From assembly GCF_040702505.1 (NCBI RefSeq), contig NZ_JBFBLC010000001.1, positions 744,001 through 808,000 of the forward strand: a stretch of DNA of 64,000 nucleotides, in the 5' to 3' direction. This DNA comes from Terrabacter sp040702505. Its GTDB lineage: Bacteria; Actinomycetota; Actinomycetes; Actinomycetales; Dermatophilaceae. Positions 43,729 to 57,166 of this stretch are shown here, in pieces; the first letter of the stretch is position 1, and every line of letters begins with the position of its first letter. Both the position numbers and the translations under genes were made by a program. The notes below the pieces were generated by a model. It saw nothing but the letters and a program-made list of their open reading frames with translations. It did not search any database and had not been told where the DNA came from.

Positions 43729-45294
43729 GTGAGCACCCTCCTGCTGGTCCTCGTCGTCACCGTCGGCGTCATCGTGCTCACCCCGGTGGCGGACCGGATC
43801 CGGGTGCCGCAGCCGGTGCTCCTGACCATCTTCGGGCTCGCGATCGCCTTCGTCGTGCCGGAGAACCCGCTCTCCTTCGATCCCTCGCTGATCCTCCCGG
43901 TCGTCCTGCCGCCCCTGCTCTTCGCAGCCACGCAGCGCACCACCGTCACCGAGTTCCGCGAGCACGCGGGCGCGGTGTTCACGCTCGCGGTGGGCCTGAC
44001 CCTGGCCACGATCGCGGTCGTGGCCGTCGTGTCGCACGCCGCTGGGCTGCCGTGGTCGGTGGCGTGGGTGCTCGGCGCCATCGTGTCGCCGCCGGACCCG
44101 GTGGCCGCCACAGCCGTCGCGCGTCGACTGCGCCTGCCCCACCGCCTGGTGACCATCCTCGAGGGCGAGGGCATGTTCAACGACGCGACGGCGCTCGTCG
44201 CCTACAAGGTCGCGATCATCGCCGCGGTCACGGGCGGCATCACCGGCGGGCAGGTCGCGGTCGAGCTCGTCGAGGCGGTCGTCCTCGGCGTGCTGGCCGG
44301 GGTCGTCCTCGGCTTCGTGACGCGCCTCGTGCTCGCGAGGATCCACGACGCGTACGCGGAGACGACCGTGACGGTGCTCGTGCCGTTCGTCGCCTACGTC
44401 GGTGCCGAGCACGTCAACGGCTCGGGCGTCCTCGCCGTGCTGGCGCTCGGCCTCTACCTGCGCACCTACGGCCACGACGCCACCACCTCCGGGGGCTGGC
44501 TGCTCGGCCGCGCCGTGTGGGACTACGCGGACTTCCTGATCACCAGCCTCGTCTTCACGCTGCTCGGTTTCGAGCTCGTCGCGGTGATCCGCTCGACGGG
44601 CACCGGGACCGACACGGCCTGGCTGGCGCTGCTGGTCGTGGGGACGCTCATCGTCTTCCGCGCCGTCTGGATCTATCCCGCCGCCTGGCTCAGCCGGCTG
44701 CGGGCCCGGCGCCGCGACCTGCCCGTGCCGACAGGGTGGCGGGAGTCGACGGTGGTCGCGTGGGCGGGGATGCGCGGAGTGGTCACCGTCGCCACGGCGG
44801 TCGCGCTGCCGGAGGTCGTCGCCTCGGGGGAGGCACTGCCCGACCGGGCCCAGCTCGTGACGGTCGCGCTCGTCGTCGTCCTCGTGACCCTGGTGCTCCA
44901 GGGCCTCACCCTGACGCCGCTGACGAAGCGCCTTCGCGTCGGCAGCGACGTCGACGACTCCGCCGAGGTCGCGCGGCTGCGCCTGCGCGCCAGCCGGGCC
45001 GCCCTCGAGCAGATCCGCGGCGAGGCCGCGACCCTCGACGAGGACGTGCGCGCCGCGGCGCTCGCGCAGTACGAGGGCTACGTGACCGCGCAGCAGAGCC
45101 TGCACCGGGCGCGGGCGGGCGACGACGAGGCGAGCGACCGGCGCGCCGACGAGCTCGAGACGGTGCTGCGCCGGGCGAGCGACGTCGAGCGGCAGCTGGT
45201 CCTCGAGGCGCGTCGCCGCGGTGAGGTCTCGGCCGGCAGCGCCGACGAGGTCCTCCGCGACATCGAGAACCGGGCCCTGCGCGACTTCGACTGA
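43729..45294 (+). CDS. Na+/H+ antiporter, CPA1 family
   Basis: The product is 521 residues from a GTG start with about 12 transmembrane helices. Key CPA1 motifs are visible: LPPLLFAATQRTTVTEFRE, GAIVSPPDPVAATAVARR, and the ion-binding Asn-Asp in EGEGMFNDATALVAYK. VVAWAGMRGVVTVATAVALP matches the conserved late-helix motif. A cytoplasmic tail of about 110 residues with helical, charged sequence follows and may sense pH. It exports Na+ (or K+/Li+) in exchange for H+. YjcE/NhaP-like. Confidence 0.93.
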   Translation: MSTLLLVLVVTVGVIVLTPVADRIRVPQPVLLTIFGLAIAFVVPENPLSFDPSLILPVVLPPLLFAATQRTTVTEFREHAGAVFTLAVGLTLATIAVVAVVSHAAGLPWSVAWVLGAIVSPPDPVAATAVARRLRLPHRLVTILEGEGMFNDATALVAYKVAIIAAVTGGITGGQVAVELVEAVVLGVLAGVVLGFVTRLVLARIHDAYAETTVTVLVPFVAYVGAEHVNGSGVLAVLALGLYLRTYGHDATTSGGWLLGRAVWDYADFLITSLVFTLLGFELVAVIRSTGTGTDTAWLALLVVGTLIVFRAVWIYPAAWLSRLRARRRDLPVPTGWRESTVVAWAGMRGVVTVATAVALPEVVASGEALPDRAQLVTVALVVVLVTLVLQGLTLTPLTKRLRVGSDVDDSAEVARLRLRASRAALEQIRGEAATLDEDVRAAALAQYEGYVTAQQSLHRARAGDDEASDRRADELETVLRRASDVERQLVLEARRRGEVSAGSADEVLRDIENRALRDFD

Positions 45295-45323
45295 ATGCCG
45301 CTGCCGCGTGGCACAGTCGGACC

Positions 45324-45902
45324 ATGGGACGACTCGTCTACACGACCATCTGCTCCCTCGACGGCTACGTCAACGACACGAGCGGCGGCTTCGACTGGGC
45401 AGCCCCGGACGCGGAGGTGCACGCCTTCGTCAACGACCTCGAGCGTGACGTCGGCACCTACCTCTGCGGGCGCCGCCTCTACGAGACGATGGTCTTCTGG
45501 GAGACCGCCCCCACCGACGGGTCGGGAGACGAGGTGGCGCAGGACTACGCGCGCATCTGGAAGGCCGCCGACAAGGTCGTCTACTCGCGCACGCTCGACT
45601 CGGTGACCAGCGCCCGCACCCGGCTCGAGCGCGACTTCGACCCGATGGCCGTGGCCCGCCTCGTGGCCTCCTCCGACCGCGACGTCAGCGTCGGCGGCCC
45701 GACGCTCGCCGCGCACGCGCTGCGCGCCGGCCTCGTCGACGAGCTGCGGCTGCTCACGGTCCCCGCGGTCGTGGGTGGCGGCACGCGGGCGCTGCCGGGC
45801 GGCATACGCCTCGACCTGAATCTCGTGGACGCCCGCCGTTTCGCCGGGGGCACGACGTACGCGAGGTATGCCGTCAGGCGCCCCACCGCGTCCACCGGGT
45901 GA
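45324..45902 (+). CDS. Dihydrofolate reductase / RibD C-terminal-like reductase
   Basis: The product is 192 residues. The N-terminus LVYTTICSLDGYVNDTSGGF, then GTYLCGRRLYETMVFWE, KVVYSRTL and DVSVGGPTLAAHAL follow the RibD C-terminal reductase domain, which is related to DHFR. Actinobacteria carry many such stand-alone proteins. NADPH-dependent reduction of an unknown compound is probable; it is not the riboflavin enzyme itself. Its 3' end overlaps the opposing PPOX gene by 29 bp. Confidence 0.87.
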   Translation: MGRLVYTTICSLDGYVNDTSGGFDWAAPDAEVHAFVNDLERDVGTYLCGRRLYETMVFWETAPTDGSGDEVAQDYARIWKAADKVVYSRTLDSVTSARTRLERDFDPMAVARLVASSDRDVSVGGPTLAAHALRAGLVDELRLLTVPAVVGGGTRALPGGIRLDLNLVDARRFAGGTTYARYAVRRPTASTG

Positions 45903-46299
45903 CCGCGACGCGCAGGAACGGTCCCGCCGGCGGCCGGTCGGCGTACTGCGGGTACTTGGCCGCCAGCGCAGCCAGGGCCTCCTCGCTGCCGGGTTCACCG
46001 GCGTGGACGACGGAGGCCGTGCCGTCGGCGCGCACCCACCACAGCCGCGACCAGTCGTCGTCGTAGTGGTCGACGAGGAGCGTGACGTCGGGGTGCGCCT
46101 CGACGTTGGCCAGCCGCTGCAGCGCCCGCGTCGACTTCGGCTTGTCGTCGACGGCGCTCCACACGACGTCGCCGTCATCCCGGGCGTCACGCACCACGGC
46201 GAAGACGACCGGCACCAGGTGCGGCCGTCCGTCGGGCCGGACCGTCGCGAGGCGTGCCACGCGCGCCGCCCGGAAACGGAGCGAGGCGTCGGCGTCCAC
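45874..46299 (-). CDS. F420/FMN-binding PPOX-class oxidoreductase (TIGR03668-like)
   Basis: The product is 141 residues. The split-barrel flavin fold is seen in RVARLATVRPDGRPHLVPVV, VVWSAVDDKPKSTRALQRL, PDVTLLVDHYDDDWSRLWWV and the C-terminal PPAGPFLRVAVTRWTRW. This pattern is that of the TIGR03668 group, which in actinobacteria is thought to bind deazaflavin F420. Its substrate is unknown. It ends in overlap with the reductase gene and lies 13 bp from the DUF4242 gene on the same strand. Confidence 0.85.
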   Translation of the reverse strand: MDADASLRFRAARVARLATVRPDGRPHLVPVVFAVVRDARDDGDVVWSAVDDKPKSTRALQRLANVEAHPDVTLLVDHYDDDWSRLWWVRADGTASVVHAGEPGSEEALAALAAKYPQYADRPPAGPFLRVAVTRWTRWGA

Positions 46300-46312
46300 G
46301 CCCCGACCCTAC

Positions 46313-46561
46313 TCAGGCGGTGACGGTGATCTCGTGGATCTCGTCGGCCGGGTGTCCGGTGCGCTCGTGGATGCGGCGCACGGCGTCCGCGCTCGGCCCC
46401 TCCGACAGGCAGAAGACGTGCCCGGTCCTGGGGTCTGCCCAGGCCTGCTTGAACTTCACGCCCTCGTCGTCCTGGATGTCGAGGTCGGCCTGGTGCGCCT
46501 CCATCAGCGCCTCCGACGTGACGCCCGGCATGTTGGTGTGCACGTCCATGAACTCTGGCAT
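46313..46561 (-). CDS. DUF4242-family small protein
   Basis: The product is 82 residues. A GAGGGGA site favours the ATG at 46561 over a longer reading. The sequence PEFMDVHTNMPGVTSEALME, then VKFKQAWADPRTGHVFCLSE and HERTGHPADEIHEI fits DUF4242, a ferredoxin-like alpha/beta fold; some members are annotated as nickel-binding. The conserved His residues could bind metal. It is the upstream neighbour of the PPOX gene and may be cotranscribed with it. Confidence 0.8.
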   Translation of the reverse strand: MPEFMDVHTNMPGVTSEALMEAHQADLDIQDDEGVKFKQAWADPRTGHVFCLSEGPSADAVRRIHERTGHPADEIHEITVTA

Positions 46562-46686
46562 GGTCCCCTCGCTCACTGCTCGGTCCCCTGACAGGTTGAT
46601 CCGAGCCACGCTACGCCGGCGCCCGCTGGGCGGCAGGCGATTCGGCAATCCGCGGTGCAGAGGGCGGCCCGTGGTTGCATGAGGTC

Positions 46687-47586
46687 ATGCCCACCCACGA
46701 CATGCAGCTGGTCCGCACGCCCGACGGCCGTGACCTCGAGGTCCTCGTCACCGGACCCGAGGACGGCCTGCCGCTCGTCTTCCACCACGGCACACCCCAG
46801 GCCGCCGTGCCGTTCGGCATCCTCGAGCGCCCGGCGGCCGAGCGCGGGCTGCGGACCATCTCCTACTCGCGCCCCGGCTACGGCCGGTCCACCCCACGGA
46901 CCGACGCCGACACGACGGCCACCGTTGCCGACGACGCCGCCGACACCGCGGTCGTGCTCGATGCGCTGGGCCTCGACTCCTTCGTCACCCTGGGCTGGTC
47001 CGGCGGCGGCCCGCGAGCGCTCGCCTGCGCCGCGACCCTCCCCGGCCGGTGCCTCGCGGCGACCTCCGGCGTCGGCATCGCCCCGCCCGGTGCCGAGGGC
47101 CTCGACCCGACGGCCGGCATGGGCCCCGAGAACATCGCCGAGTACGGCGCGGTGGCGCAGGGCAGCGAAGCCCTGACGGCCTACTTGGAGGAGCACGGCA
47201 CTCCGCTCTTCTCCGCGACGGCGGACGACATCACCCGCGAGCTCGGCGGGCTCCTGCCGCCGGTGGACGTGGCAGCGATGACGGGCGAGCTGGCCGACTA
47301 CCTCGCCGCGGCGTCACGGCACGCCGGGGCCCAGGGAATCGTCGGGTGGCGCGACGACGACCTGACCCACACACGTCCGTGGGGGTTCGACCTCGATGAC
47401 ATGAAGGTGCCGACCGCGATCTGGCAGGGCACCGAGGACCTCATGGTGCCCTTCGCCCACGCCCAGTGGCTCGCCGCCCACGTCGCCGGCGCACGCGCCC
47501 ACCTCGTCGAGGGAGAGGGGCACGTCTCGCTGCTCATGCGGATGGGCGACGTCCTCGACGACCTGCTGTCCCTGGCCGGGCGCTAG
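46687..47586 (+). CDS. Alpha/beta hydrolase
   Basis: The product is 299 residues from the ATG at 46687. The catalytic triad is complete: Ser in VTLGWSGGGPRALACA, Asp in IWQGTEDLMVPFAHA, and His in LVEGEGHVSLL. LPLVFHHGTPQAAVPF is the oxyanion-hole loop, and a lid domain of about 80 residues lies between the strands. The group includes esterases, epoxide hydrolases and haloperoxidase-like enzymes; specificity is open. Confidence 0.9.
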   Translation: MPTHDMQLVRTPDGRDLEVLVTGPEDGLPLVFHHGTPQAAVPFGILERPAAERGLRTISYSRPGYGRSTPRTDADTTATVADDAADTAVVLDALGLDSFVTLGWSGGGPRALACAATLPGRCLAATSGVGIAPPGAEGLDPTAGMGPENIAEYGAVAQGSEALTAYLEEHGTPLFSATADDITRELGGLLPPVDVAAMTGELADYLAAASRHAGAQGIVGWRDDDLTHTRPWGFDLDDMKVPTAIWQGTEDLMVPFAHAQWLAAHVAGARAHLVEGEGHVSLLMRMGDVLDDLLSLAGR

Positions 47587-47672
47587 CCACCCGTCGGGGA
47601 GCCGGCCCGGCGGCATACGCTGGGTGCCGCCAGCCGCCCCGCCACCCGGCCCACACGCGCGAAGGACGAACC

Positions 47673-48866
<1,194 letters not shown>

Positions 48867-48894
48867 GGCTCAGAGCGGCGCGCCGGCCGGAGCA

Positions 48895-48980
48895 GGAGTG
48901 CACCGCCGACCCAGGAGTGCGCGTTGCAGCGCGCACTCCTGGGCCGCACGCGCACTCCTGGGGCGAAGCCGCACCCCTGA
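48895..48980. repeat. Inverted-repeat cluster / bidirectional terminator after kbl
   Basis: Units with the core AGGAGTGCGCG recur in both orientations. A perfect 14-bp stem (48910-48923 pairing with 48930-48943) with a 6-base loop is flanked by a partial copy at 48895 and a further inverted copy at 48950-48963, with a degenerate one near 48970. The site lies between convergent genes, so it can end both transcripts. The repeat unit differs from those at 27810 and 40858. Confidence 0.78.
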
Positions 48981-48983
48981 CGG

Positions 48984-49412
48984 TCAGCCGGCGGGGAGGT
49001 CGCGCAGCCAGGGCCGGGTCAGGTCGAAGCGCCGGCCCGAGATCTCCTCGACCTCGATCGCCACGACGACCGACTTCGGGGTGTCGACCCACGGACGCAC
49101 GGGCAGCCGCTCGACGACGTAGGCCGCCTGCCCCTCGAGCGTTCGGGCGTGTCCGCGGACGATGACGCTCGTCGCGCGCTCCTGGGTGATCTCGTCGACC
49201 TCGAAGGCGACGTCGGTGTTGGCGGTCACCCCGAAGAGCTTGCTGCCCTCGGCGGTCATGAAGACGAGGCGCTCGCCGTCGACGGCGTAGTTGATCGGCA
49301 CGATGTGCACCTCGCCCACGAGGTGGAAGCCCAGGCGGCCGAACTCGTGCTCGCGCAGGAAACCCCAGGCTTCGTCTGGGTGCAGGACGTGGACCGGGTC
49401 GCGGTCGGACAT
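48984..49412 (-). CDS. Pyridoxamine 5'-phosphate oxidase-family protein
   Basis: The product is 142 residues; GAGGAGG upstream selects the ATG at 49412 over an in-frame start at 49430. The fold shows in EAWGFLREHEFGRLGFHLVG, VHIVPINYAVDGERLVFMTA and GSKLFGVTANTDVAFEVDEI, as in the small PPOX-like flavin proteins of actinobacteria, some of which are induced by hypoxia (Rv2004/Rv3131-type neighbours). No substrate is known. A 17-bp palindrome sits 39 bp upstream of its start. Confidence 0.86.
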   Translation of the reverse strand: MSDRDPVHVLHPDEAWGFLREHEFGRLGFHLVGEVHIVPINYAVDGERLVFMTAEGSKLFGVTANTDVAFEVDEITQERATSVIVRGHARTLEGQAAYVVERLPVRPWVDTPKSVVVAIEVEEISGRRFDLTRPWLRDLPAG

Positions 49413-49450
49413 GGTGACCTCCTCGAGCATTCGTCGGGCTCCCGCCCTCC

Positions 49451-49467
49451 TACTACCAATGGTAGTA
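49451..49467. promoter_or_regulatory. 17-bp perfect palindrome, probable operator
   Basis: TACTACCA-A-TGGTAGTA is a perfect palindrome, strikingly AT-rich for this genome, in the 128 bp between the divergent PPOX gene and nadE. Its length and form suit a TetR- or MarR-type dimer. It lies 39 bp upstream of the PPOX start and 74 bp upstream of nadE, so it more likely controls the former. The cognate regulator is not in the window. Confidence 0.6.
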
Positions 49468-49540
49468 AGGGCGGCATCGGGCCGGGAGGGGACGACGGCG
49501 AGTCCCGCGTCACAGGCCCTCGTGCGATTGACTGTGCCCC

Positions 49541-51583
<2,043 letters not shown>

Positions 51584-51611
51584 GCCGCGCTGCCGGCCGC
51601 GGTGTCATGGT

Positions 51612-52673
51612 TCAGCTCGTGAGGACCACCTTCAGGGCGCCGGTGTCCGCGGCCTGTGCGAAGGCGTCGTAGGCCTTCATGAAGTCGGCCATCGCGAAAC
51701 GGTGGGTCACGAACCGGGCCAGGTCCACCTGGTGGGTGGCGAGCAGCCGGAGCAGCGTCGGCGTGGAGTAGGTGTCGACGAGCCCAGTCGTGATGGTGAC
51801 GTTCTTGATCCAGAGGTCCTCGAGGTGCAGCGAGGCCGGACCGCCGTGCACGCCGACGTTGGCGACCCGCCCTCCCGGGCGGACGAGCTCGGCGCACTGC
51901 TCGAACGTCGCCGCCACCCCGACCGCCTCGACCGTGACGTCGGCACCCAGGCCTTCGGTGAGGCTGCGCACGACCTCGAGGGCGTCCTCGCGGGAGGGGT
52001 TCACCGTGATGTCGGCGCCGAACTGCTTGGCGGCTTCCAGTCGGGCATCGGCCAGGTCGATGGCCACGACGTGGGACGGACTGAAGAGCTTGGCACCCAT
52101 GATGGCGGAGAGCCCGACCGGGCCGGCGCCCACCACCGCTACGACGTCACCGGGGGAGACCCGGCCGTTCAGCACACCGACCTCGTAGCCCGTGGGCCCG
52201 ATGTCGGCGAGCATGAGTACTTCCTCGTCAGTCACACCTTCCGGCACGGCATACGTCGAGGTGTCCGCGAAAGGAACCCGCACGTACTCCGCCTGCGTGC
52301 CGTCGATCTTGTGGCCGAGGATCCAGCCGCCACCGCCGATGCACTGGCCGTAGCTGCCATCCCGGCAGTAGCGGCAGGCACCGCACGCGGTGATGCACGA
52401 GACGAGCACGTGGTCGCCGGGCCGGACGTTCTTGACGCCGGGTCCGACCGACTCGACGGTGCCGACCGCCTCGTGGCCGAGGATCCGACCGTCGGTCACC
52501 GCGGCCACGTCGCCCTTGAGGATGTGCAGGTCCGTGCCGCAGATGGTGACCGTGTCGACCTTGACGACGGCGTCCGTGTCGTCCTCGACGACGGGCTTGG
52601 GCACCTCCTCCCACGACTTGCGGCCCGGGCCGTGGTAGACCACCGCGTGCATCGAGGACCCGTTCCCGGCCAT
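51612..52673 (-). CDS. Zinc-dependent alcohol dehydrogenase (MDR family)
   Basis: The product is 353 residues from the ATG at 52673; the alternative ATG at 52652 (MHAVVYHGPGRKSWEE) matches the usual family N-terminus and may be the true start. Catalytic zinc ligands are in TICGTDLHILKGDV and RILGHEAVGTVESVG, structural Cys in CGACRYCRDGSYGQC, and the NAD site in VVAVVGAGPVGLSAIMGAK. It starts 5 bp after the hsp20 stop and is surely cotranscribed with it. The reaction is oxidation or reduction of a small alcohol or aldehyde, possibly for redox balance under low oxygen. Confidence 0.92.
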   Translation of the reverse strand: MAGNGSSMHAVVYHGPGRKSWEEVPKPVVEDDTDAVVKVDTVTICGTDLHILKGDVAAVTDGRILGHEAVGTVESVGPGVKNVRPGDHVLVSCITACGACRYCRDGSYGQCIGGGGWILGHKIDGTQAEYVRVPFADTSTYAVPEGVTDEEVLMLADIGPTGYEVGVLNGRVSPGDVVAVVGAGPVGLSAIMGAKLFSPSHVVAIDLADARLEAAKQFGADITVNPSREDALEVVRSLTEGLGADVTVEAVGVAATFEQCAELVRPGGRVANVGVHGGPASLHLEDLWIKNVTITTGLVDTYSTPTLLRLLATHQVDLARFVTHRFAMADFMKAYDAFAQAADTGALKVVLTS

Positions 52674-52678
52674 GGTGC

Positions 52679-53146
52679 TCAGCTGATCTCTACGTGCGTC
52701 GTCTTGGCCTCGCCGGCCTTGGGCATCGTCACGACGAGCACCCCGTCGGAGAGGGTGGCCGCGACCGCCTTCTCGTCGACCGCGACCGGCAGGATCGCCT
52801 CGTAGGCGAAGGAGCCCGACGTACGCGTGGTGTGCCGCAGGGTGCCCTTGCCCTCCTTCTCGGTCGTCTTCGTGCCGCGCACGCTGAGCCGGCGGCCGGA
52901 GAACTCGATGGTGATGTCCTTCTTGTCGACGCCGGGCACGTCGAGCTCGAGCGTGAACGCGTCGTCGGTCTCGCGCAGCTCGCCACCGGGCGCGAAGTCG
53001 CTGCTGCCCATGACCGGGGACCACATCTGCTCGAAGAAGTCCTGCATCCGGCCGGCCCACGGCGCCAGCTCGCTCCACGGGGACAGCTCCTCGCGCCGCT
53101 GCACGGAACGACGCTCGGGGGCCTGCGCGCCAGTGTTCGTGGTCAT
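52679..53146 (-). CDS. Hsp20 / alpha-crystallin small heat-shock protein
   Basis: The product is 155 residues; a long AGGAGGAGG site precedes the ATG at 53146. The alpha-crystallin domain runs from ELRETDDAFTLELDVPGVDK through KKDITIEFSGRRLSVRGTKT to LPVAVDEKAVAATLSDGVLV. The C-terminal tail TTHVEIS carries a weak I-x-I-type anchor. It holds unfolded proteins without ATP. In Mycobacterium the homologue HspX is the hallmark of the DosR dormancy regulon; a DosR-like box lies about 80-107 bp upstream here. Confidence 0.95.
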   Translation of the reverse strand: MTTNTGAQAPERRSVQRREELSPWSELAPWAGRMQDFFEQMWSPVMGSSDFAPGGELRETDDAFTLELDVPGVDKKDITIEFSGRRLSVRGTKTTEKEGKGTLRHTTRTSGSFAYEAILPVAVDEKAVAATLSDGVLVVTMPKAGEAKTTHVEIS

Positions 53147-53225
53147 GTGCTCCTCCTCCTGGTGTCGGCCGCAACGCCTGTGCGGCACCTCATCCAGTGG
53201 ACGCCGGGCCCGTCGGGGCCAGACA

Positions 53226-53255
53226 GGGCCGTTGGTCCCTACCTGCCGGGACCAA
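53226..53255. promoter_or_regulatory. DosR/DevR-like box, hsp20 / ligase divergent promoter
   Basis: Read on the minus strand, 53239-53226 is GGGACCAACGGCCC, matching GGGAC-N4-GGCCC, a form reported for DosR sites in Mycobacterium (flanks fit; the TT after GGGAC does not). It overlaps a perfect inverted repeat TTGGTCCC-N8-GGGACCAA (53232-53239 and 53248-53255), with a further GGGACC at 53261. The site lies between divergent hsp20 and the ligase operon. The motif is seen; DosR control is inferred. Confidence 0.6.
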
Positions 53256-53274
53256 CGCGCGGGACCGTGAAGCC

Positions 53275-55109
<1,835 letters not shown>

Positions 55110-55113
<4 letters not shown>

Positions 55114-56123
55114 CCCGCGAGCTGTTCCTCGAGCTCTACACGGCGCTGCTGCGCGAGATGCTGCGGATCCGCCGCTTCGAGGAGAAGTGCGCCGAGCTCT
55201 ACAGCCTGAGCCGGATCCGTGGCTTCCTGCACCTGTGCATCGGCGAGGAGGCGGTCGCGGTCGGGGTCGTCGGTGCGCTCTCGGAGGCGGACGCGATCGT
55301 CTCGACCTACCGCGAGCACGGCCACGCGCTCGCGCGCGGGGTGCCGATGGAGTCGGTGATGGCCGAGATGTTCGGGCGCGCGACCGGCTGCAGCGGTGGC
55401 CGTGGCGGCTCGATGCACCTCTTCGACGTCTCGCGCCGCTTCTACGGCGGCAACGCCATCGTGGCCGGTGGCCTGCCCGTCGCCGTGGGGCTCGGCCTCG
55501 CCGACCACCTGACGGGCGACTCCGCCGTCACCGCCTGCCTCTTCGGCGACGGAGCCTTCGCCGAGGGCGAGTTCCACGAGAGCGCCAATCTCGCGGCGCT
55601 CTGGCACCTGCCGGTCCTCTTCTGCTGCGAGAACAACCGCTACGCGATGGGCACCGCCCTGGCCCGGGAGCACGCCGTCACCGACCTCACGACCCGCGCG
55701 GCGGCATACGGCATGGTCGCGTGGTCGGTCGACGGGATGGATGTCCTCGCGGTCCGCGAGGCGACCGAGCGGGCGCTGGCCTACGTGCGCGCCAGCGGGC
55801 GGCCGTGCTTCCTCGAGCTGCAGACCTACCGCTTCCGCGCGCACTCGATGTACGACCCTGACCGCTACCGAGAGAAGGCGGAGGTCGAGCGCTGGAAGGA
55901 GCGCGACCCCATCCCGGCGCTCCGGGCCCGGCTCCTGGCCGAGGGGCTCATGACCGCCACCGACCTCGACCGGTGGCAGGAGCAGGTGGAGCAGGAGGTC
56001 GAGGCCGAGATCGCCGCGGCCATCGCCTCGGCCGACGCCGCCCCGCTCGAGCCGGTCGAGGACCTGACCCGCTACGTGACCACGCGCGAGGACGAACCGG
56101 GCAGGATCGAGGCGATCTCGTGA
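55110..56123 (+). CDS. 2-oxoacid dehydrogenase E1 alpha subunit
   Basis: The product is 337 residues. It follows PdhA/AcoA-type E1alpha: RIRGFLHLCIGEEAVAVGVV, STYREHGHALARGVPMESVM, GRGGSMHLFDVSRRFYGGNA, and the thiamine-diphosphate motif CLFGDGAFAEGEFHESANLA ending in ENN. FRAHSMYDPDRYR is the phosphorylation-loop region. With the next gene it forms a heterotetrameric decarboxylase for pyruvate, acetoin or a related oxoacid. It overlaps the ligase stop by 4 bp. High-GC actinobacteria normally use AceE-type E1 for pyruvate, so this is an extra system. Confidence 0.92.
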
Positions 56124-57166
56124 ACAGGCCCACGACGACGAGGGAGCGGCCGGCGCCGGCACCCGAGGCGCAGCCGCCCAGTGAGGTCACGACGACCTAC
56201 CGCGAGGCGCTGCGAGAGGCTCACCGGGAGGCGCTCGCCGGCGACCCGCGGGTCTTCCTGATGGGCGAGGACGTCGGCCGCTACGGCGGCTCCTTCGCGG
56301 TCAGCCTCGGGCTGCTCGAGGAGTTCGGCGAGGAGCGGGTGCGCGACGCGCCCCTGTCGGAGGCCGGCTTCACCGGTGCCGGCATCGGGGCGGCGCTGCG
56401 GGGCCTGCGGCCGATCGTCGAGATCATGACGGTCAACTTCAGCCTGCTCGCGCTCGACCAGATCCTCGACAACGCGGCGACCCTGCGGCACATGTCGGGC
56501 GGCCAGCTGTCGGTGCCGCTCGTCATCCGGATGACCACCGGGGCGGGGCGCCAGCTCGCGGCGCAGCACTCGCACAGCCTGGAGGGCTGGTATGCCGCGA
56601 TCCCCGGTGTGCGCGTGCTGGCCCCCGCCACGCTCGAGGACGCGCGCGGCATGCTCGCGCCGGCCCTAGCCGACCCCGACCCGGTCCTGATCTTCGAGCA
56701 CGGCTCGCTCTACAACCTCTCGGGCACGCTGCCCGCCGAGCCGGCGCCCGTGGACATCTCGAGCGCCGCCGTCCGCCGGAGCGGCACCGACGTCACCGTC
56801 ATCGCGTATGCCGGTGGGCTCGGCAAGGCGCTCGCCGCCGCGGACACGCTGTGGGGAGAGGGGATCTCGGCCGAGGTCGTCGATTTGAGGGTGCTGCGCC
56901 CGCTCGACGACGCGACGGTCCTCGACTCGGTCCGGCGCACGCACCGCGTCGTCGTCGTGGACGAGGCCTGGCGCAGCGGCAGCCTCGCCGCCGAGGTGTC
57001 GGCGCGGATCACCGAGCAGGCCTTCTACGACCTCGACGCACCGGTCGAGCGGGTCTGCGGCGTCGAGGTGCCGGTGCCCTACGCCCACCACCTCGAGGAG
57101 GCGGCGCTGCCGCAGGCAGCCGACATCGCGGACGCAGCCCGGCGAGCGGTGGGCCGCCGTGGCTGA
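56120..57166 (+). CDS. 2-oxoacid dehydrogenase E1 beta subunit
   Basis: The product is 348 residues from the GTG at 56120 (4-bp overlap with E1alpha). After a Pro-rich leader the transketolase fold begins TTYREALREAHREALAGDPR, then VFLMGEDVGRYGGSFAVSLG and APLSEAGFTGAGIGAALRGL. TTGAGRQLAAQHSHSLEGWY and VLAPATLEDARGML follow, and the C-terminal domain has VVDLRVLRPLDDATVLDSVR. The GEDVG segment supplies the Glu that activates thiamine diphosphate. Functions with E1alpha and passes the acyl group to lipoyl-E2. Confidence 0.92.
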   Translation: MNRPTTTRERPAPAPEAQPPSEVTTTYREALREAHREALAGDPRVFLMGEDVGRYGGSFAVSLGLLEEFGEERVRDAPLSEAGFTGAGIGAALRGLRPIVEIMTVNFSLLALDQILDNAATLRHMSGGQLSVPLVIRMTTGAGRQLAAQHSHSLEGWYAAIPGVRVLAPATLEDARGMLAPALADPDPVLIFEHGSLYNLSGTLPAEPAPVDISSAAVRRSGTDVTVIAYAGGLGKALAAADTLWGEGISAEVVDLRVLRPLDDATVLDSVRRTHRVVVVDEAWRSGSLAAEVSARITEQAFYDLDAPVERVCGVEVPVPYAHHLEEAALPQAADIADAARRAVGRRG

